NCBI RefSeq assembly: GCF_022763245.1
Contig: NZ_JALEGV010000009.1
Span: forward strand, 49,422-113,421
Reading direction: 5' to 3'
DNA length: 64,000 bases
DNA from: Oricola sp.
Lineage (GTDB): Bacteria > Pseudomonadota > Alphaproteobacteria > Rhizobiales > Rhizobiaceae
The number at the start of each line of letters is the position of its first letter. Within the stretch, counting starts at the first letter, position 1. Shown here piece after piece: positions 41,201-50,528 of the stretch. The position numbers and the translations under genes are program-made. A model generated the notes under the pieces. The model saw only the letters and a program-made list of their open reading frames with translations. It ran no database searches and was not told the origin of the DNA.

Positions 41201-41614
41201 GTCTCGTCGAAATCCAACGGGTCGGCGAGCCTGAACGAGGCGATCCGGCGCGAGATCGACACGCGCGAGGTCAAGTTCGACCGGGCGTCGGTGAAGCTGT
41301 CGATCTCGCCGGTCCGGCTGCAGGTCCAGGAAGGCATCGTGCGCGGCCCGGAGGTCGGCGCGACGTTCCGCGGCACGCTCTACGACCAGAACAACCGGAT
41401 GCGCGTCACGGGCACATTCATGCCGGCCTATTCGGTGAACACGCTTCTGACAGGCATTCCGATCGTCGGCCTGGTGCTGGGCAACGGGCGCGACCGCGGC
41501 CTGATCGGCGTGACCTTCCTGCTGGAAGGCGACGTGAAGAAGCCGAAGATCACGGTCAATCCGCTGTCGGCGATCGCGCCGGGCGTCTTCCGCCAGATCT
41601 TCCAGTTCCGGTGA
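38219..41614 (+). CDS. AsmA/YhdP-like envelope protein (DUF3971)
   Basis: This protein of about 1131 residues has an Arg-rich start, one transmembrane helix (AVAVIVLILVSPILLAVFV, residues about 43-61) and a very long repetitive beta-rich periplasmic part. It ends in AsmA-2-type segments (IPIVGLVLGNGRDRGLIGV then VTFLLEG). The family includes YhdP and TamB-like proteins that may carry lipids between membranes. The ATG at 38219 is chosen; a GTG 9 codons upstream is possible. It is an isolated gene facing tyrS. Confidence 0.85.
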   Translation: MRRIERLNFGSRAQRVLRRKPAGEDGSPPADRPTRARSRKRLRRIAVAVIVLILVSPILLAVFVKSGLMAPLIEREAVAALNRALPDDLRADIGDTDVIVEGVQDISVSLGKFALTDRASGRDVLHVDETHIGVRTRSVLRGAPQVDELVMSGVRLDLSGSGSAGGEGEAGGSDLPTVASIEPALTRLLDRAELLFKRTSLNGSLIGISISDMTIVGPVGEILVKKATVSARTAQRTIEAQIEVAGHESTFLAVLSRGKGGRINARVKLDDVALPIGRARTLFSALSQDHEPGASNQPVRANVAVTARRMSDGDPDQLSVSVEPVDLSFKLDEGDFVPFSGKLNFYWAPATKVFRLRKSQVRVGRSSAELTGGFRDADPEADAPPGTYQFELIANDGISDPADSPERGVRYAARVLGLWMARDRLVDFSQLELRSEAGQADGVGSFDFASDTPTAVFAFSVQDFALEGVKQFWPSPVARSARQWVLSNLAGGSVTDGEFLIAEPLRRRIPGSDQLLDGATELSLRVEGVRFDVAGNIPPVRDANGRVEVKDGETTITLETGTAYLPSGRTAAATDGTLVIHKPDADDLVHADLNVAVSGEADALGELIAYRPINAKQFRDYDANDLSGQVDARVTMQFVLNPHEDTPPPDWAVELDLHGASIATPFEGRMLSDMTGRIEIDPTRADIDLAGKIDGIPANIAMTQPFDETQWESLRDIVVRLSDEDRRKIAPGLETLVSGTTPVNLKSGAEGEAMEVVADLSQARLSLPWIGWAKGSGISAKSVFDLVLSDGETRISNFEIDGGSFFANGDITVSDEGLRKASFPKVRLNQSDDISVSVQAKGRGFVVNVTGKSFDARALIRHIREQLKATDEGDGVPVTLNAKVSRVSGFGGEILRDLDLSMEYDGKDVVALTATGGTKSGFPVSFRLQGAGAKRTLRLESLDAGEILRFLDIYGQVRGGVLTVALKAIDAKTLSGTAEVTDYRIFDEPKLNSLVSSKSNGSASLNEAIRREIDTREVKFDRASVKLSISPVRLQVQEGIVRGPEVGATFRGTLYDQNNRMRVTGTFMPAYSVNTLLTGIPIVGLVLGNGRDRGLIGVTFLLEGDVKKPKITVNPLSAIAPGVFRQIFQFR

Positions 41615-41618
41615 AGGC

Positions 41619-41638
41619 CGGCCGGATCAGACCGGCCG
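41619..41638. terminator. Convergent hairpin between AsmA-like gene and tyrS
   Basis: CGGCCGG (41619-41625) pairs with CCGGCCG (41632-41638) around a 6-base loop holding the tyrS stop codon. There is no U-run. Confidence 0.4.
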
Positions 41639-42877
41639 CACCAGCACGTGCTTCTTCTTGCCGAGCGACAGTTTGACGACGCCGTCGCGCAGATTGGCGT
41701 CGGTCAGCGTCATGCGCTCGTCGGAGACCGGCTCGTCATTGACCCGCACGGCGCCGCCCTTGACGTGGCGACGCATCTCGCCATTCGACCCGGCAAGGCC
41801 GGCCTCGACGAACAGCGCGAGCACGCCCATGCCGGCCTTCAGGTCGCCGGAGGCGACCTCGATCGACGGCAGGTTTTCCGACAGGCTGCCTTCCTCGAAG
41901 GTCTTGCGGGCGGTTTCCGCCGCCTCTTCGGCCGCGTCGCGGCCATGCAGGATCGCCGTGACCTCGGTGGCGAGGATCTTCTTGACCTCGTTGATCTCCG
42001 CGCCGCCAAGGGCGGACAGCCGTGCGATCTCGTCCATCGGCAGGGTGGTGTAGAGCTTCAGGAAGCGGGAAACGTCGGCGTCTTCGGTGTTGCGCCAGTA
42101 TTGCCAGAAATCATAGGCCGACAGCATCTCCGGATTGAGCCAGATGGCGCCGGTGGCGGATTTGCCCATCTTGGCGCCCGAGGCGGTCGTCAGCAGCGGC
42201 GAGGTCAGCGCGTAGAGCTGCGGCGTGCCGAGCCTGTGGCCGAGATCGATGCCGTTGATGATGTTGCCCCACTGGTCCGACCCGCCCATCTGCAGGCGGC
42301 AGCCGTAGCGCTCGTTGAGGACCGTGAAGTCGTAGGCCTGGAGGATCATGTAGTTGAATTCCAGGAAGGACAGCGACTGCTCGCGGTCGAGGCGCATCTT
42401 GACGCTCTCGAAGGACAGCATGCGGTTGACCGAGAAGTGCCGGCCCACGTCGCGCAGGAATTCCAGGTAATTGATCGAACGCAGCCAATCGGCGTTGTTG
42501 ATCATCATCGCGGCGTCTTCGCCGCGATCGTAGTCGAGGTAGTTTGAGAAGACGCGCTTCAGCGAGGCGATGTTCTCCTCGATCTTGTCGACCGTCATCA
42601 GCTGGCGCGCCTCGTCCTTGAAAGACGGGTCGCCGACCATGCCGGTGCCGCCGCCCATCAGCGAGATCGGCCGGTGGCCGGTCTGCTGGAACCAGTGCAG
42701 CATCATGATCTGGATGAGCGAGCCCGCGTGCAGGCTGGGCGCGGTCGGGTCGAAGCCGATATAGGCCGTGACGGTTTCCTTGGCGAGAAGGTCGTCGAGG
42801 CCGGATTCATCGGAGATCTGGTGGATGAATCCGCGCTCGGTCAGGATGCGAAGGAAATCGGACTTGAAACCGGACAT
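41627..42877 (-). CDS. tyrS: Tyrosyl-tRNA synthetase
   Basis: The 416-residue class I synthetase charges tRNA-Tyr. The HIGH-equivalent is in [15 protein letters not shown], the tyrosine site is in GGSDQWGNI, and the KMSKS-equivalent is GAKMGKS. A C-terminal S4 RNA-binding domain ([19 protein letters not shown]) is present. Size and motif forms fit the TyrRS found in alphaproteobacteria. It diverges from anmK by 93 bases. Confidence 0.97.
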   Translation of the reverse strand: MSGFKSDFLRILTERGFIHQISDESGLDDLLAKETVTAYIGFDPTAPSLHAGSLIQIMMLHWFQQTGHRPISLMGGGTGMVGDPSFKDEARQLMTVDKIEENIASLKRVFSNYLDYDRGEDAAMMINNADWLRSINYLEFLRDVGRHFSVNRMLSFESVKMRLDREQSLSFLEFNYMILQAYDFTVLNERYGCRLQMGGSDQWGNIINGIDLGHRLGTPQLYALTSPLLTTASGAKMGKSATGAIWLNPEMLSAYDFWQYWRNTEDADVSRFLKLYTTLPMDEIARLSALGGAEINEVKKILATEVTAILHGRDAAEEAAETARKTFEEGSLSENLPSIEVASGDLKAGMGVLALFVEAGLAGSNGEMRRHVKGGAVRVNDEPVSDERMTLTDANLRDGVVKLSLGKKKHVLVRPV

Positions 42878-42970
42878 GGTGCTTGCCTGCGAAACTGGGA
42901 GGAGTGCCGTGGTATTCGGCGCGGCGCGGCTTTAGCACTAAAAGGCGAAGATGGACAAGGAGAGGCATGC

Positions 42971-44098
42971 ATGCGGCTGATGCGCGCGATCGGGCTGATG
43001 AGCGGCACATCGATGGACGGGATCGACGTCGCGATGATCGAGACGGACGGCATTCGCGTCGCCGCGGCGGGGCCGTCGATGAGCGTTTCCTACGATCCGT
43101 CGTTCCGGCGCGACCTGGAAGCGGGCCTGGAGGACGCCAAGGCGATCCGCAATCGCGACGAGCGCCCCGGCGGATTGCGGGCGCTGGAGGAGGCGCTGAC
43201 CGGGCGCCATGCCGAGGCGGTTAGGCGGTTTCTCGACGCGTCGGGTCTCGGCGCCGGCGACGTCGACGTCATCGGGTTTCACGGCCAGACGGTGCTGCAC
43301 CGGCCGCAGGACGCGCTGACCGTGCAACTGGGCGACGGCGCGGCGCTGGCGCGTGCCACCGGCATTTGCACGGTCCATGACATGCGGGCGCGCGACATGG
43401 AGCATGGCGGGCAGGGCGCGCCGCTGGTGCCGGCCTATCACGCGGCCCTGGCGACAGCGCTTCCGGCCGCGCTGGAGCCGGGGTTCGGGTCGGTCGCCTT
43501 CGTCAATGTCGGCGGCATTTCCAATGTCACCTTCGTCGCTCCCGGCAGCCCGCCGATCGCCTTCGATTGCGGACCGGGCAACGCGCTGATCGACCAGTGG
43601 GTGCAGGCGCATGCGGGCATTCCCTATGACGCGGGCGGACGCATCGCCAGCGAGGGATCGGCCAATACTGTGGTGGTCGGCCGCTACATGGCGCATCCGT
43701 TCTTCGAGCGACAGGGGCCGAAATCGCTCGACCGCGGCGATTTCACGCTCGACGGCGTTGCCGGGCTGGAGCTGTCCGACGGCGCGGCGACGCTTGCCGC
43801 GGTGAGCGCGGCGGCGATCGCGCGCGCAAGCGAATACCTGCCGGCCAGGCCGACGCTCTGGATCGTGTCGGGCGGCGGCGCGCACAACCGCGCGATCATG
43901 GATCGCCTCGACGCGCTGACCGGCCCGCAGGCGAAGGTCGTCACGGCCGCCGAGGCCGGGTTGCGTTCCGACATGATGGAGGCGGAGGCCTGGGCCTATC
44001 TCGCCGTGCGCTCGCTTTGCGGCCTGCCGCTGACTTTCCCGACGACGACGGGCTGCGACCGGCCGGTTTCAGGCGGGATATTGACGATGCCCGGCTGA
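42971..44098 (+). CDS. anmK: Anhydro-N-acetylmuramic acid kinase
   Basis: The 375-residue kinase phosphorylates and opens anhydro-MurNAc during cell-wall recycling. Motifs LMSGTSMDGIDVA at the N-terminus, GFHGQTVLHRP and the ATP-site segments VSGGGAHN and PVSGG are present. The ATG at 42971 has AGGAGAG 6 bases upstream; an in-frame extension overlapping tyrS is unlikely. It stands divergent to tyrS, the usual order for this pair in the group. Confidence 0.95.
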   Translation: MRLMRAIGLMSGTSMDGIDVAMIETDGIRVAAAGPSMSVSYDPSFRRDLEAGLEDAKAIRNRDERPGGLRALEEALTGRHAEAVRRFLDASGLGAGDVDVIGFHGQTVLHRPQDALTVQLGDGAALARATGICTVHDMRARDMEHGGQGAPLVPAYHAALATALPAALEPGFGSVAFVNVGGISNVTFVAPGSPPIAFDCGPGNALIDQWVQAHAGIPYDAGGRIASEGSANTVVVGRYMAHPFFERQGPKSLDRGDFTLDGVAGLELSDGAATLAAVSAAAIARASEYLPARPTLWIVSGGGAHNRAIMDRLDALTGPQAKVVTAAEAGLRSDMMEAEAWAYLAVRSLCGLPLTFPTTTGCDRPVSGGILTMPG

Positions 44099-44251
44099 CG
44101 CGAAAGGGTCGGTGACGATCGGGGCTCGGGACCGCGGCTTGCCAAGGTCTGCCGGCTCGCTTAGGAGCGGTTGGCACCCGGAACGACGAGATTGAGACGC
44201 GCCGAATGCCGGCGTCTGCGAGCCGCCTGCTCCGCATATGGGACCGACTGC

Positions 44252-45889
44252 ATGACGCGCTATCTGATCCTCATCGTGGTCACGCTTCTGGCGACACTGC
44301 CGGGCATTTCCACGATGCCGCCGCTCGATCGCGACGAGAGCCGCTACCTGCAGGCCTCCAAGCAGATGGTGGAAACCCGCGATTTCGTCGACATCCGGTT
44401 CCAGGAAACGCCGCGCTACAAGAAGCCGATCGGGATCTACTGGCTGCAATCGGCCGCCGTCGCCGTCAGCGGGCAGGGGGCGGACGCGCCGGTCTGGGTC
44501 TATCGCCTCGTGTCGGTGCTCGGTGCCCTGCTGGCCGTGTTGGCGGTGTGCTGGACGGGGACCGGGCTGTTCGGGCCGCAGGCGGGGCTCGTCGGCGGAC
44601 TTGCCCTGGCGGGCGCCTTCGGTCTCGTCTTTGAGGGGCATGTCGCCAAGACGGACGCGATGCTGCTCGCCTTCGCCGTGATCGCGCAGGGGGCGCTGGC
44701 GCAGATCCATGCGAGCGCAAGATCGGGCGACACGCCGCGCCATCTGCCTTGGGTGTTCTGGATCGCGCAGGGGCTGGGCATCCTGATCAAGGGGCCGATC
44801 GTGCCGCTGTTCAGCATCCTGACGATCGCCGGCCTCTGGGTGTTCGAGCGCGACACGCAATGGCTGAAGAGGCTGCGGACCCTGCCCGGGCTCGGGCTTG
44901 TCGCCTTGATCGTGCTGCCATGGCCGATCCTGATCACCTGGAAGAGCGGCTGGGCGTTCTGGCAGGAATCGATCGGCAAGGACCTGTTCGGCAAGGTCGC
45001 CTCCGGGCAGGAGAGCCATGGCGCGATGCCGGGCTACTACATCCTGACCTACGGGCTCTATCTGTGGCCGTTCGGGACGCTGATGCTGGCGGCCGCGCTG
45101 ATGGCGCTGCGCAAGGCGCGCAACGATCCGCGGCTGATGTTCCTCCTGTGCTGGTATATCCCGGCCTGGATCCTGTTCGAATTGCTGCCGACGAAACTGC
45201 CGCACTACCTGCTGCCGGCCTATCCGGCGCTCGCGCTTCTGGCGGGCTGGGTCGCGGCGGAGCGGGCCGATTTCACCACGATCACCCTGTGGCGCTGGCA
45301 GCGATGGGCATACGGGTTCGCGCTTCTGGGCCAGCTGGTCGTGAGCATCGGCTTTGCCGCCTTCGCCTTTGTCGGTCCGGTCTATCTGGGAAGCGGCGGC
45401 AGCGGCGCGGGCATCGCGGCGGGCACGGCGCTGCTGGCGGCCGGCTATTTCGCCGTGCCGCAGGAAGGGCGCATCGACCTGCGGCGCATGGGCTACACGC
45501 TGGCTGCGACCATCGTCGGCTTCGGCCTGCTGTTCGCGGTCGTCGCGCCGTCCTTCCAGCGCATCTGGATCTCGCCGCGCATCGCCACCGCGTTCGAGGC
45601 CAACCGGCCCTGTGCGCGATCGGTCCTGGCGGCCGTGGAATATCACGAGCCGAGCCTGGTGGTGCTGACCGCCACCGAAACCGTGCTGACGAATGTGGAA
45701 GGCGCCGCGGCGCATCTTCTCGCCGATCCCGCCTGCGCGGTCGCGGTCTTGCCGGTGGAGGATGCGAGGGCGCTGAGAGCCCAAGTCGCCGCCGGAGGAA
45801 AGAGCATCAGCCTTCTCGCCGAGATCGGCGGGCTGAACTATTCCAACGGCAAGGACCTGCAGATGCGGATGTTCAAGATCGCGCAGTGA
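44252..45889 (+). CDS. ArnT-like glycosyltransferase family 39
   Basis: The protein is about 545 residues with around 11-12 membrane helices. The N-terminal LDRDESRYLQASKQM carries the Asp/Glu pair of GT-C (PMT/ArnT) enzymes, and RYKKPIGIYWLQS follows. It transfers sugars from a lipid carrier to an envelope acceptor, possibly lipid A. No other arn genes are in the window, so the sugar and acceptor are unknown. It converges on the hydrolase gene with a 12-base gap. An ATG 27 codons upstream is out of context. Confidence 0.87.
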   Translation: MTRYLILIVVTLLATLPGISTMPPLDRDESRYLQASKQMVETRDFVDIRFQETPRYKKPIGIYWLQSAAVAVSGQGADAPVWVYRLVSVLGALLAVLAVCWTGTGLFGPQAGLVGGLALAGAFGLVFEGHVAKTDAMLLAFAVIAQGALAQIHASARSGDTPRHLPWVFWIAQGLGILIKGPIVPLFSILTIAGLWVFERDTQWLKRLRTLPGLGLVALIVLPWPILITWKSGWAFWQESIGKDLFGKVASGQESHGAMPGYYILTYGLYLWPFGTLMLAAALMALRKARNDPRLMFLLCWYIPAWILFELLPTKLPHYLLPAYPALALLAGWVAAERADFTTITLWRWQRWAYGFALLGQLVVSIGFAAFAFVGPVYLGSGGSGAGIAAGTALLAAGYFAVPQEGRIDLRRMGYTLAATIVGFGLLFAVVAPSFQRIWISPRIATAFEANRPCARSVLAAVEYHEPSLVVLTATETVLTNVEGAAAHLLADPACAVAVLPVEDARALRAQVAAGGKSISLLAEIGGLNYSNGKDLQMRMFKIAQ

Positions 45890-45901
45890 CGCGCGATCAG
45901 G

Positions 45902-46576
45902 CTACTTGATGCGCTTCACCGTCTCGGGAACGAGTTCGCCGCGCAGGCGCGCGTCGAGATAATCCTCGCACTCCGCCATCAGCGTCTCGTTCTGATCGGT
46001 GTAGAAGTGGTTGGCGCCCTCGATCGTCTTCTGGGTGATGAGGATGCCCTTTTGCGTGTGGAGCTTGTCCACGAGGCCCTGGACGTCCTTCGGCGGCGCC
46101 ACCTTGTCTTCCGAACCGTGGATGATCAGGCCGGAAGAGGGGCAGGGCGCGAGGAAGGAGAAGTCGTAGGTGTTGGGTTGCGGCGAGACCGAAATGAAGC
46201 CTTCGATCTCCGGCCGACGCATCAGCAACTGCATGCCGATCCATGCGCCGAAGGAATAGCCGGCGATCCAGCAGGACTTGGAATCGGGATGCAGCGACTG
46301 CACCCAGTCAAGCGCCGCGGCCGCGTCCGACAATTCGCCCGCACCGTGATCGAACTCGCCCTGGCTGCGGCCGATGCTGCGGAAATTGAAACGCAGCGTC
46401 GTGAAGCCGCGCTTCTGGAACATGTAGAACAGGTTGTAGACGATCTGGTTGTTCATCGTGCCGCCGAATTGCGGATGCGGATGAAGAACCATGGCGATCG
46501 GGGCGTTCTTTTCGGAAGACGGTTGGTAGCGGCCTTCAAGCCGGCCCGCGGGGCCGGCGAAAATCACCTCAGGCAT
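45902..46576 (-). CDS. Alpha/beta hydrolase
   Basis: The 224-residue protein has an oxyanion-region HPHPQFGGTM, a nucleophile elbow GYSFG with catalytic Ser, an Asp in HGSEDKVAP and a His in GANHFY. It resembles the family of small serine hydrolases of unknown substrate common in alphaproteobacteria. It is a single gene, with the desulfurase-suf operon promoter region to its right in the opposite direction. Confidence 0.9.
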   Translation of the reverse strand: MPEVIFAGPAGRLEGRYQPSSEKNAPIAMVLHPHPQFGGTMNNQIVYNLFYMFQKRGFTTLRFNFRSIGRSQGEFDHGAGELSDAAAALDWVQSLHPDSKSCWIAGYSFGAWIGMQLLMRRPEIEGFISVSPQPNTYDFSFLAPCPSSGLIIHGSEDKVAPPKDVQGLVDKLHTQKGILITQKTIEGANHFYTDQNETLMAECEDYLDARLRGELVPETVKRIK

Positions 46577-46638
46577 GGGTGCTCCGTGGTAGCGTGTGCC
46601 GTGACGCCAGGTCTGCGTGCAGGGCTGTTTCCGGTCTG

Positions 46639-46667
46639 TTGACGGTGAAGAACGGCATCACTATGAA
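46639..46667 (+). promoter_or_regulatory. Candidate promoter of the desulfurase-suf operon
   Basis: TTGACG (46639-46644) and TATGAA (46662-46667) are 17 bases apart, a good sigma-70 geometry, 88 bases before the first desulfurase gene. Confidence 0.45.
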
Positions 46668-46754
46668 ACAGTCAATACGGTCTCAAACGTCAGCGTCATC
46701 CAACGCAAGGTCGCTGTCATAAGGGGTTTGGACCGACAAATTCAAGGAAATTGA

Positions 46755-47939
46755 TTGTCTTCGGGCTCCATGGTGACTGGTGAACGCGCCCATTATCTCG
46801 ATTACAACGCTTCCGCCCCGCTTCTGGCGGACGCGCGGGACGCGATGCTGGGCGCGCTCGAGGTGGACGCCAACCCGTCGTCGGTGCATCGCGCCGGGCG
46901 CGCGGCGCGCGGGATGGTCAACAAGGCGCGCCGCCAGCTTGCCGCGCTGGTGAACACCCGGCCGGACCACGTGGTCTTCACTTCAGGGGCCACGGAGGCC
47001 GCGGCCACGCTGCTGACGCCGCACTACACGTTCGGTCGGTCGCCGCTTACGTTCTCCAGGCTCTATGTCTGCGCGGCGGATCATCCCTGCGTGCTCGCCG
47101 GCGGCCGGTTCGCGCGCAACGACGTGATTGCGCTGCCCGTGCTCGCATCCGGGCTCGTGGACCTCGAGGCGCTGGACGAAGCGCTGTCGGGCCATGACAA
47201 CGGGGCAGGCCTGCCGCTTGTCGCCATTCACTGGGCGAACAACGAGACGGGCGTGATCCAGCCGGTCACCGAGATCGCGGCCATCGTCAAGGCAAAGGGC
47301 GGCGTGCTGGTGGTCGACGCCGTCCAGGCGCTGGGCCGCGTTCCCGTCGATCTTTCAGCCAATTGCGGCGACTATCTCATCCTGTCTTCCCACAAGATCG
47401 GCGGTCCGCGCGGGGCCGGCGCGCTGGTCGCGCAGTCGGACCTGATGATGCCGCTGCCGCTGATTTCCGGCGGCGGACAGGAGCGCGGGCATCGCGCCGG
47501 AACGGAGGCGGTCGCCAACATCGCCGGGTTCGGCGCGGCCGCGGAGACGGCCGATCCGGCGCGCTTCGCGGAATGCGTGGCGATGCGCGACGCCTTCGAG
47601 GCGGGAATCCTCGAGATTGCGCCGGACGCCGTCATCCACGGCCGCGACGTGCCGCGCCTGTCCAACACGCTGTTCTTCTCCGTTCCGGGGGTGAAGGCGG
47701 AAACGGCGCAGATCGCGTTTGATCTCGCGGGGCTCGCGGTCTCGGCCGGTTCGGCGTGCTCGTCCGGCAAGGTGGGCAAGAGCCACGTTCTGACAGCGAT
47801 GGGCGTGGAGGCGGAGGAGGGGGCGATCCGGGTGTCGTTCGCGCCCGATACGAGCGCGGCCGCGGTCGGGCGGTTTCATGACGAACTCGGCAAGATCGTC
47901 GCCCGCGCCAGGCCGAAAAACAGCCTCGCGGGGGCTTGA
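46755..47939 (+). CDS. Cysteine desulfurase, IscS/NifS type
   Basis: The protein is about 394 residues. It has the PLP lysine in LSSHKIGGPRG, the NNETGVIQP segment, and the catalytic Cys in SAGSACSSGKVG, the group I pattern. It supplies sulfane sulfur for cluster building. The TTG at 46755 has AAGGA 6 bases upstream, while the ATG at 46770 has a weak one; either is possible. It heads the suf operon, as SufS2-like desulfurases do in relatives. A second, group II desulfurase (sufS) is encoded downstream. Confidence 0.92.
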   Translation: MSSGSMVTGERAHYLDYNASAPLLADARDAMLGALEVDANPSSVHRAGRAARGMVNKARRQLAALVNTRPDHVVFTSGATEAAATLLTPHYTFGRSPLTFSRLYVCAADHPCVLAGGRFARNDVIALPVLASGLVDLEALDEALSGHDNGAGLPLVAIHWANNETGVIQPVTEIAAIVKAKGGVLVVDAVQALGRVPVDLSANCGDYLILSSHKIGGPRGAGALVAQSDLMMPLPLISGGGQERGHRAGTEAVANIAGFGAAAETADPARFAECVAMRDAFEAGILEIAPDAVIHGRDVPRLSNTLFFSVPGVKAETAQIAFDLAGLAVSAGSACSSGKVGKSHVLTAMGVEAEEGAIRVSFAPDTSAAAVGRFHDELGKIVARARPKNSLAGA

Positions 47940-47959
47940 GAAACGCCACCCGCGAAAAC

Positions 47960-47978
47960 ATATGTCAGAAAGTCATAT
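47960..47978. promoter_or_regulatory. Gapped dyad ATATG-N9-CATAT before sufB
   Basis: ATATG (47960-47964) and its complement CATAT (47974-47978) lie 9 bases apart in the AT-rich gap before sufB, close to the ICE-like site. It could be an operator for a second iron regulator or chance in an AT-rich patch. Confidence 0.3.
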
Positions 47979-47985
47979 TTTTCAC

Positions 47986-48002
47986 TTTAGAACTTTTCAA
48001 AA
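47986..48002. promoter_or_regulatory. ICE/Irr-like box before sufB
   Basis: TTTAGAA-CTT-TTCAAAA differs by one base from the iron-control-element consensus TTTAGAA-N3-TTCTAAA bound by Irr in rhizobia. It lies 80 bases before sufB. Control of suf by Irr is known in Agrobacterium; here it is inferred from the motif and position. Confidence 0.6.
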
Positions 48003-48081
48003 CTGCACTATCACATGGTTCCGGTGACGAAGCCGGGAGCCGGCCTATGGCCGGGACAAGGACGACAGAACGGAGACGGCA

Positions 48082-49551
48082 ATGCCCGCTGTACAGGAAA
48101 CGATAGATCAGGTCCGCAAGATTGACGTCGACCAGTACAAATACGGCTTCGAGACCGTCATCGAAACCGACAAGGCGCCCAAGGGGCTGTCCGAGGAGAT
48201 CATCCGCTTCATTTCGGCCAAGAAACAGGAGCCGGAGTGGATGCTGCAGTGGCGTCTCGACGCCTATCAGCGCTGGCTCTCCATGGAAGAGCCGACATGG
48301 GCGCGGGTCGAATATCCGAAGATCGATTTCAACGACGTCTACTACTACGCGGCGCCCAAGAGCATGTCCGGTCCGCGGTCGCTCGACGAGGTCGATCCGG
48401 AGCTGCTGCGCACCTATGAGAAGCTCGGCATTCCGCTGGCCGAACAGGAAATCCTGGCCGGTGTGAAGGAACGCAAGGTTGCCGTCGACGCCGTGTTCGA
48501 TTCGGTCTCGGTGGTGACGACCTTCAAGGAGGAGCTCTCCAAGGCCGGCGTGATCTTCATGTCGATCTCGGAGGCGATCCGCGAATATCCGGACCTCGTG
48601 CGCAAATATCTCGCATCGGTCGTGCCGGTGTCCGACAACTATTATGCGGCGCTGAATTCGGCTGTCTTCACCGACGGCTCCTTCGTCTATGTGCCGAAGG
48701 GCGTTCGCTGCCCGATGGAGCTGTCGACCTATTTCCGCATCAACGAGAAGAACACCGGCCAGTTCGAGCGCACGCTGATCGTCGCCGAGGAGGGGGCCTA
48801 CGTCTCCTATCTGGAAGGCTGCACCGCGCCGCAGCGCGACGAGAACCAGTTGCACGCCGCCGTGGTCGAACTGGTCGCGATGGACGATGCCGAGATCAAA
48901 TACTCGACCGTCCAGAACTGGTATCCGGGCGATTCCGAGGGCAAGGGCGGCATCTACAATTTCGTCACCAAGCGCGGCGACTGCAGGGGCAAGAACTCGA
49001 AGATCTCCTGGACCCAGGTGGAAACCGGTTCGGCGATCACCTGGAAATATCCGTCCTGCATCCTGCGCGGCGACAATTCGCGCGGCGAGTTCTACTCGAT
49101 CGCCGTCTCCAACGGCGCGCAGCAGATCGACTCGGGCACCAAGATGATCCATCTCGGCAAGAACACGTCGAGCCGCATCATCTCCAAGGGCATTTCGGCG
49201 GGCAAGTCGAACAACACCTATCGCGGCCGCGTCTCGGCGCATCGCAAGGCGGAGAACGCGCGCAACTTCACGCAGTGCGACTCGCTTCTGATCGGCAATG
49301 ACTGCGGCGCGCACACCGTGCCTTATATCGAGGCCAACAACGCGACGGCGCAGTTCGAGCACGAGGCCACAACCTCGAAGATCTCCGAGGACCAGCTGTT
49401 CTACTGCATGCAGCGCGGCATCCCGGAAGAGGAGGCGATCGCGCTGATCGTCAACGGCTTCGTCAAGGAAGTGATCCAGGAACTGCCGATGGAATTCGCC
49501 GTCGAGGCGCAGAAGCTGATCGGGATCTCGCTGGAAGGCAGCGTGGGGTGA
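48082..49551 (+). CDS. sufB: Fe-S cluster scaffold SufB
   Basis: The 489-residue scaffold subunit of the SufBCD complex has an N-terminal [11 protein letters not shown] segment and a core with the [18 protein letters not shown] block, quoted in part, and GCTAPQ. The functional cysteine region is [12 protein letters not shown] with HTVPYIE, and it ends [11 protein letters not shown]. It builds iron-sulfur clusters with SufC and SufD. The ATG has GGAGA upstream. It overlaps a small gene by 4 bases. Confidence 0.97.
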   Translation: MPAVQETIDQVRKIDVDQYKYGFETVIETDKAPKGLSEEIIRFISAKKQEPEWMLQWRLDAYQRWLSMEEPTWARVEYPKIDFNDVYYYAAPKSMSGPRSLDEVDPELLRTYEKLGIPLAEQEILAGVKERKVAVDAVFDSVSVVTTFKEELSKAGVIFMSISEAIREYPDLVRKYLASVVPVSDNYYAALNSAVFTDGSFVYVPKGVRCPMELSTYFRINEKNTGQFERTLIVAEEGAYVSYLEGCTAPQRDENQLHAAVVELVAMDDAEIKYSTVQNWYPGDSEGKGGIYNFVTKRGDCRGKNSKISWTQVETGSAITWKYPSCILRGDNSRGEFYSIAVSNGAQQIDSGTKMIHLGKNTSSRIISKGISAGKSNNTYRGRVSAHRKAENARNFTQCDSLLIGNDCGAHTVPYIEANNATAQFEHEATTSKISEDQLFYCMQRGIPEEEAIALIVNGFVKEVIQELPMEFAVEAQKLIGISLEGSVG

Positions 49552-49718
49552 CGCGCGGCGAGTTCGAGCGTCAGGTTGAAGATGCGGCGGAATTTGCACG
49601 CAATACCGAGGAAGATCGAAAGAAGCCGGAGCGATATCGGTTTCTGAGGGAACGGGTCGAAAACAGCTGGTTCGTGCGCTTGGTTGCGTTTCTGGAAAGT
49701 ATTTTCTTCTGGCGCTAG
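49548..49718 (+). CDS. Small 56-residue protein between sufB and sufC
   Basis: A GTG start at 49548 overlaps the sufB stop as GTGA, and the frame runs to TAG at 49716-49718. The product begins [10 protein letters not shown], has a charged Glu/Arg-rich region ([19 protein letters not shown]) and ends in a hydrophobic aromatic tail ([16 protein letters not shown]). It is out of the usual length range, so it is easily missed. Coupling to sufB and position inside the suf operon argue that it is translated. No family is recognised; the tail could be a membrane or partner-docking helix. Confidence 0.65.
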   Translation: MTRGEFERQVEDAAEFARNTEEDRKKPERYRFLRERVENSWFVRLVAFLESIFFWR

Positions 49719-49750
49719 GACGCGACCCGCACTGAGTTGGGAAATGAAAC

Positions 49751-50506
49751 ATGCTTGAAATCAAGAATCTGCACGCTCGCATCGCCGAAGACGGCACCGA
49801 GATCATCAAGGGCCTGGACCTGACCGTGAAGCCGGGCGAGGTGGCCGCGATCATGGGGCCGAACGGGTCGGGCAAGTCGACCCTGTCCTACATTCTCGCC
49901 GGGCGTGACGATTACGCGGTCACCGAGGGCGACATCCTCTACAATGGCGAGAGCATTCTCGAGATGGATCCGGCCGAGCGCGCCGCCGCCGGCATCTTCC
50001 TCGCCTTCCAGTATCCGATGGAAATCCCGGGCGTCGCCACCATGCAGTTCCTGAAGGTCGCGATGAACGAGCAGCGCAAGGCGCGCGGCGAGGCCGAACT
50101 GACGACGCCGGACTTCATCCGCCACGTGAAGGAAGCCGCCGGCGACCTCGAGATCTCGATGGAAATGCTGAAGCGTCCGCTCAATGTCGGCTTTTCCGGC
50201 GGCGAGAAGAAGCGTGCCGAAATCCTGCAGATGAAGCTCTTGCAGCCGAAGCTCTGCGTGCTCGACGAGACCGATTCCGGCCTCGACATCGACGCTCTGA
50301 AGATCGTCTCCGACGGCGTGAACTCGCTGCGTTCGCCGGATCGCGCGACGATCGTGATCACCCACTACCAGCGCCTGCTCGACTATATCGTGCCGGACAC
50401 CGTCCACGTCCTGTCGAAGGGCCGCATCGTGAAGACGGGCGACAAGACGCTCGCCCACGAGTTGGAGGCGCATGGCTACGCCGACATCATCAACGCGGCG
50501 GCCTGA
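49751..50506 (+). CDS. sufC: Fe-S assembly ATPase SufC
   Basis: The 251-residue ABC-type ATPase of the SufBCD complex has Walker A GPNGSGKST, the signature FSGGEKKRAEI, Walker B LCVLDETDSGLDIDAL and the H-loop ITHYQRLLDY. Its ATP hydrolysis drives SufBD rearrangement. It starts 32 bases after the small gene and is followed by sufD after 22 bases, with no promoter apparent inside the operon. Confidence 0.97.
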   Translation: MLEIKNLHARIAEDGTEIIKGLDLTVKPGEVAAIMGPNGSGKSTLSYILAGRDDYAVTEGDILYNGESILEMDPAERAAAGIFLAFQYPMEIPGVATMQFLKVAMNEQRKARGEAELTTPDFIRHVKEAAGDLEISMEMLKRPLNVGFSGGEKKRAEILQMKLLQPKLCVLDETDSGLDIDALKIVSDGVNSLRSPDRATIVITHYQRLLDYIVPDTVHVLSKGRIVKTGDKTLAHELEAHGYADIINAAA

Positions 50507-50528
50507 GCGGGCGGAAGGAGACGAGGGC

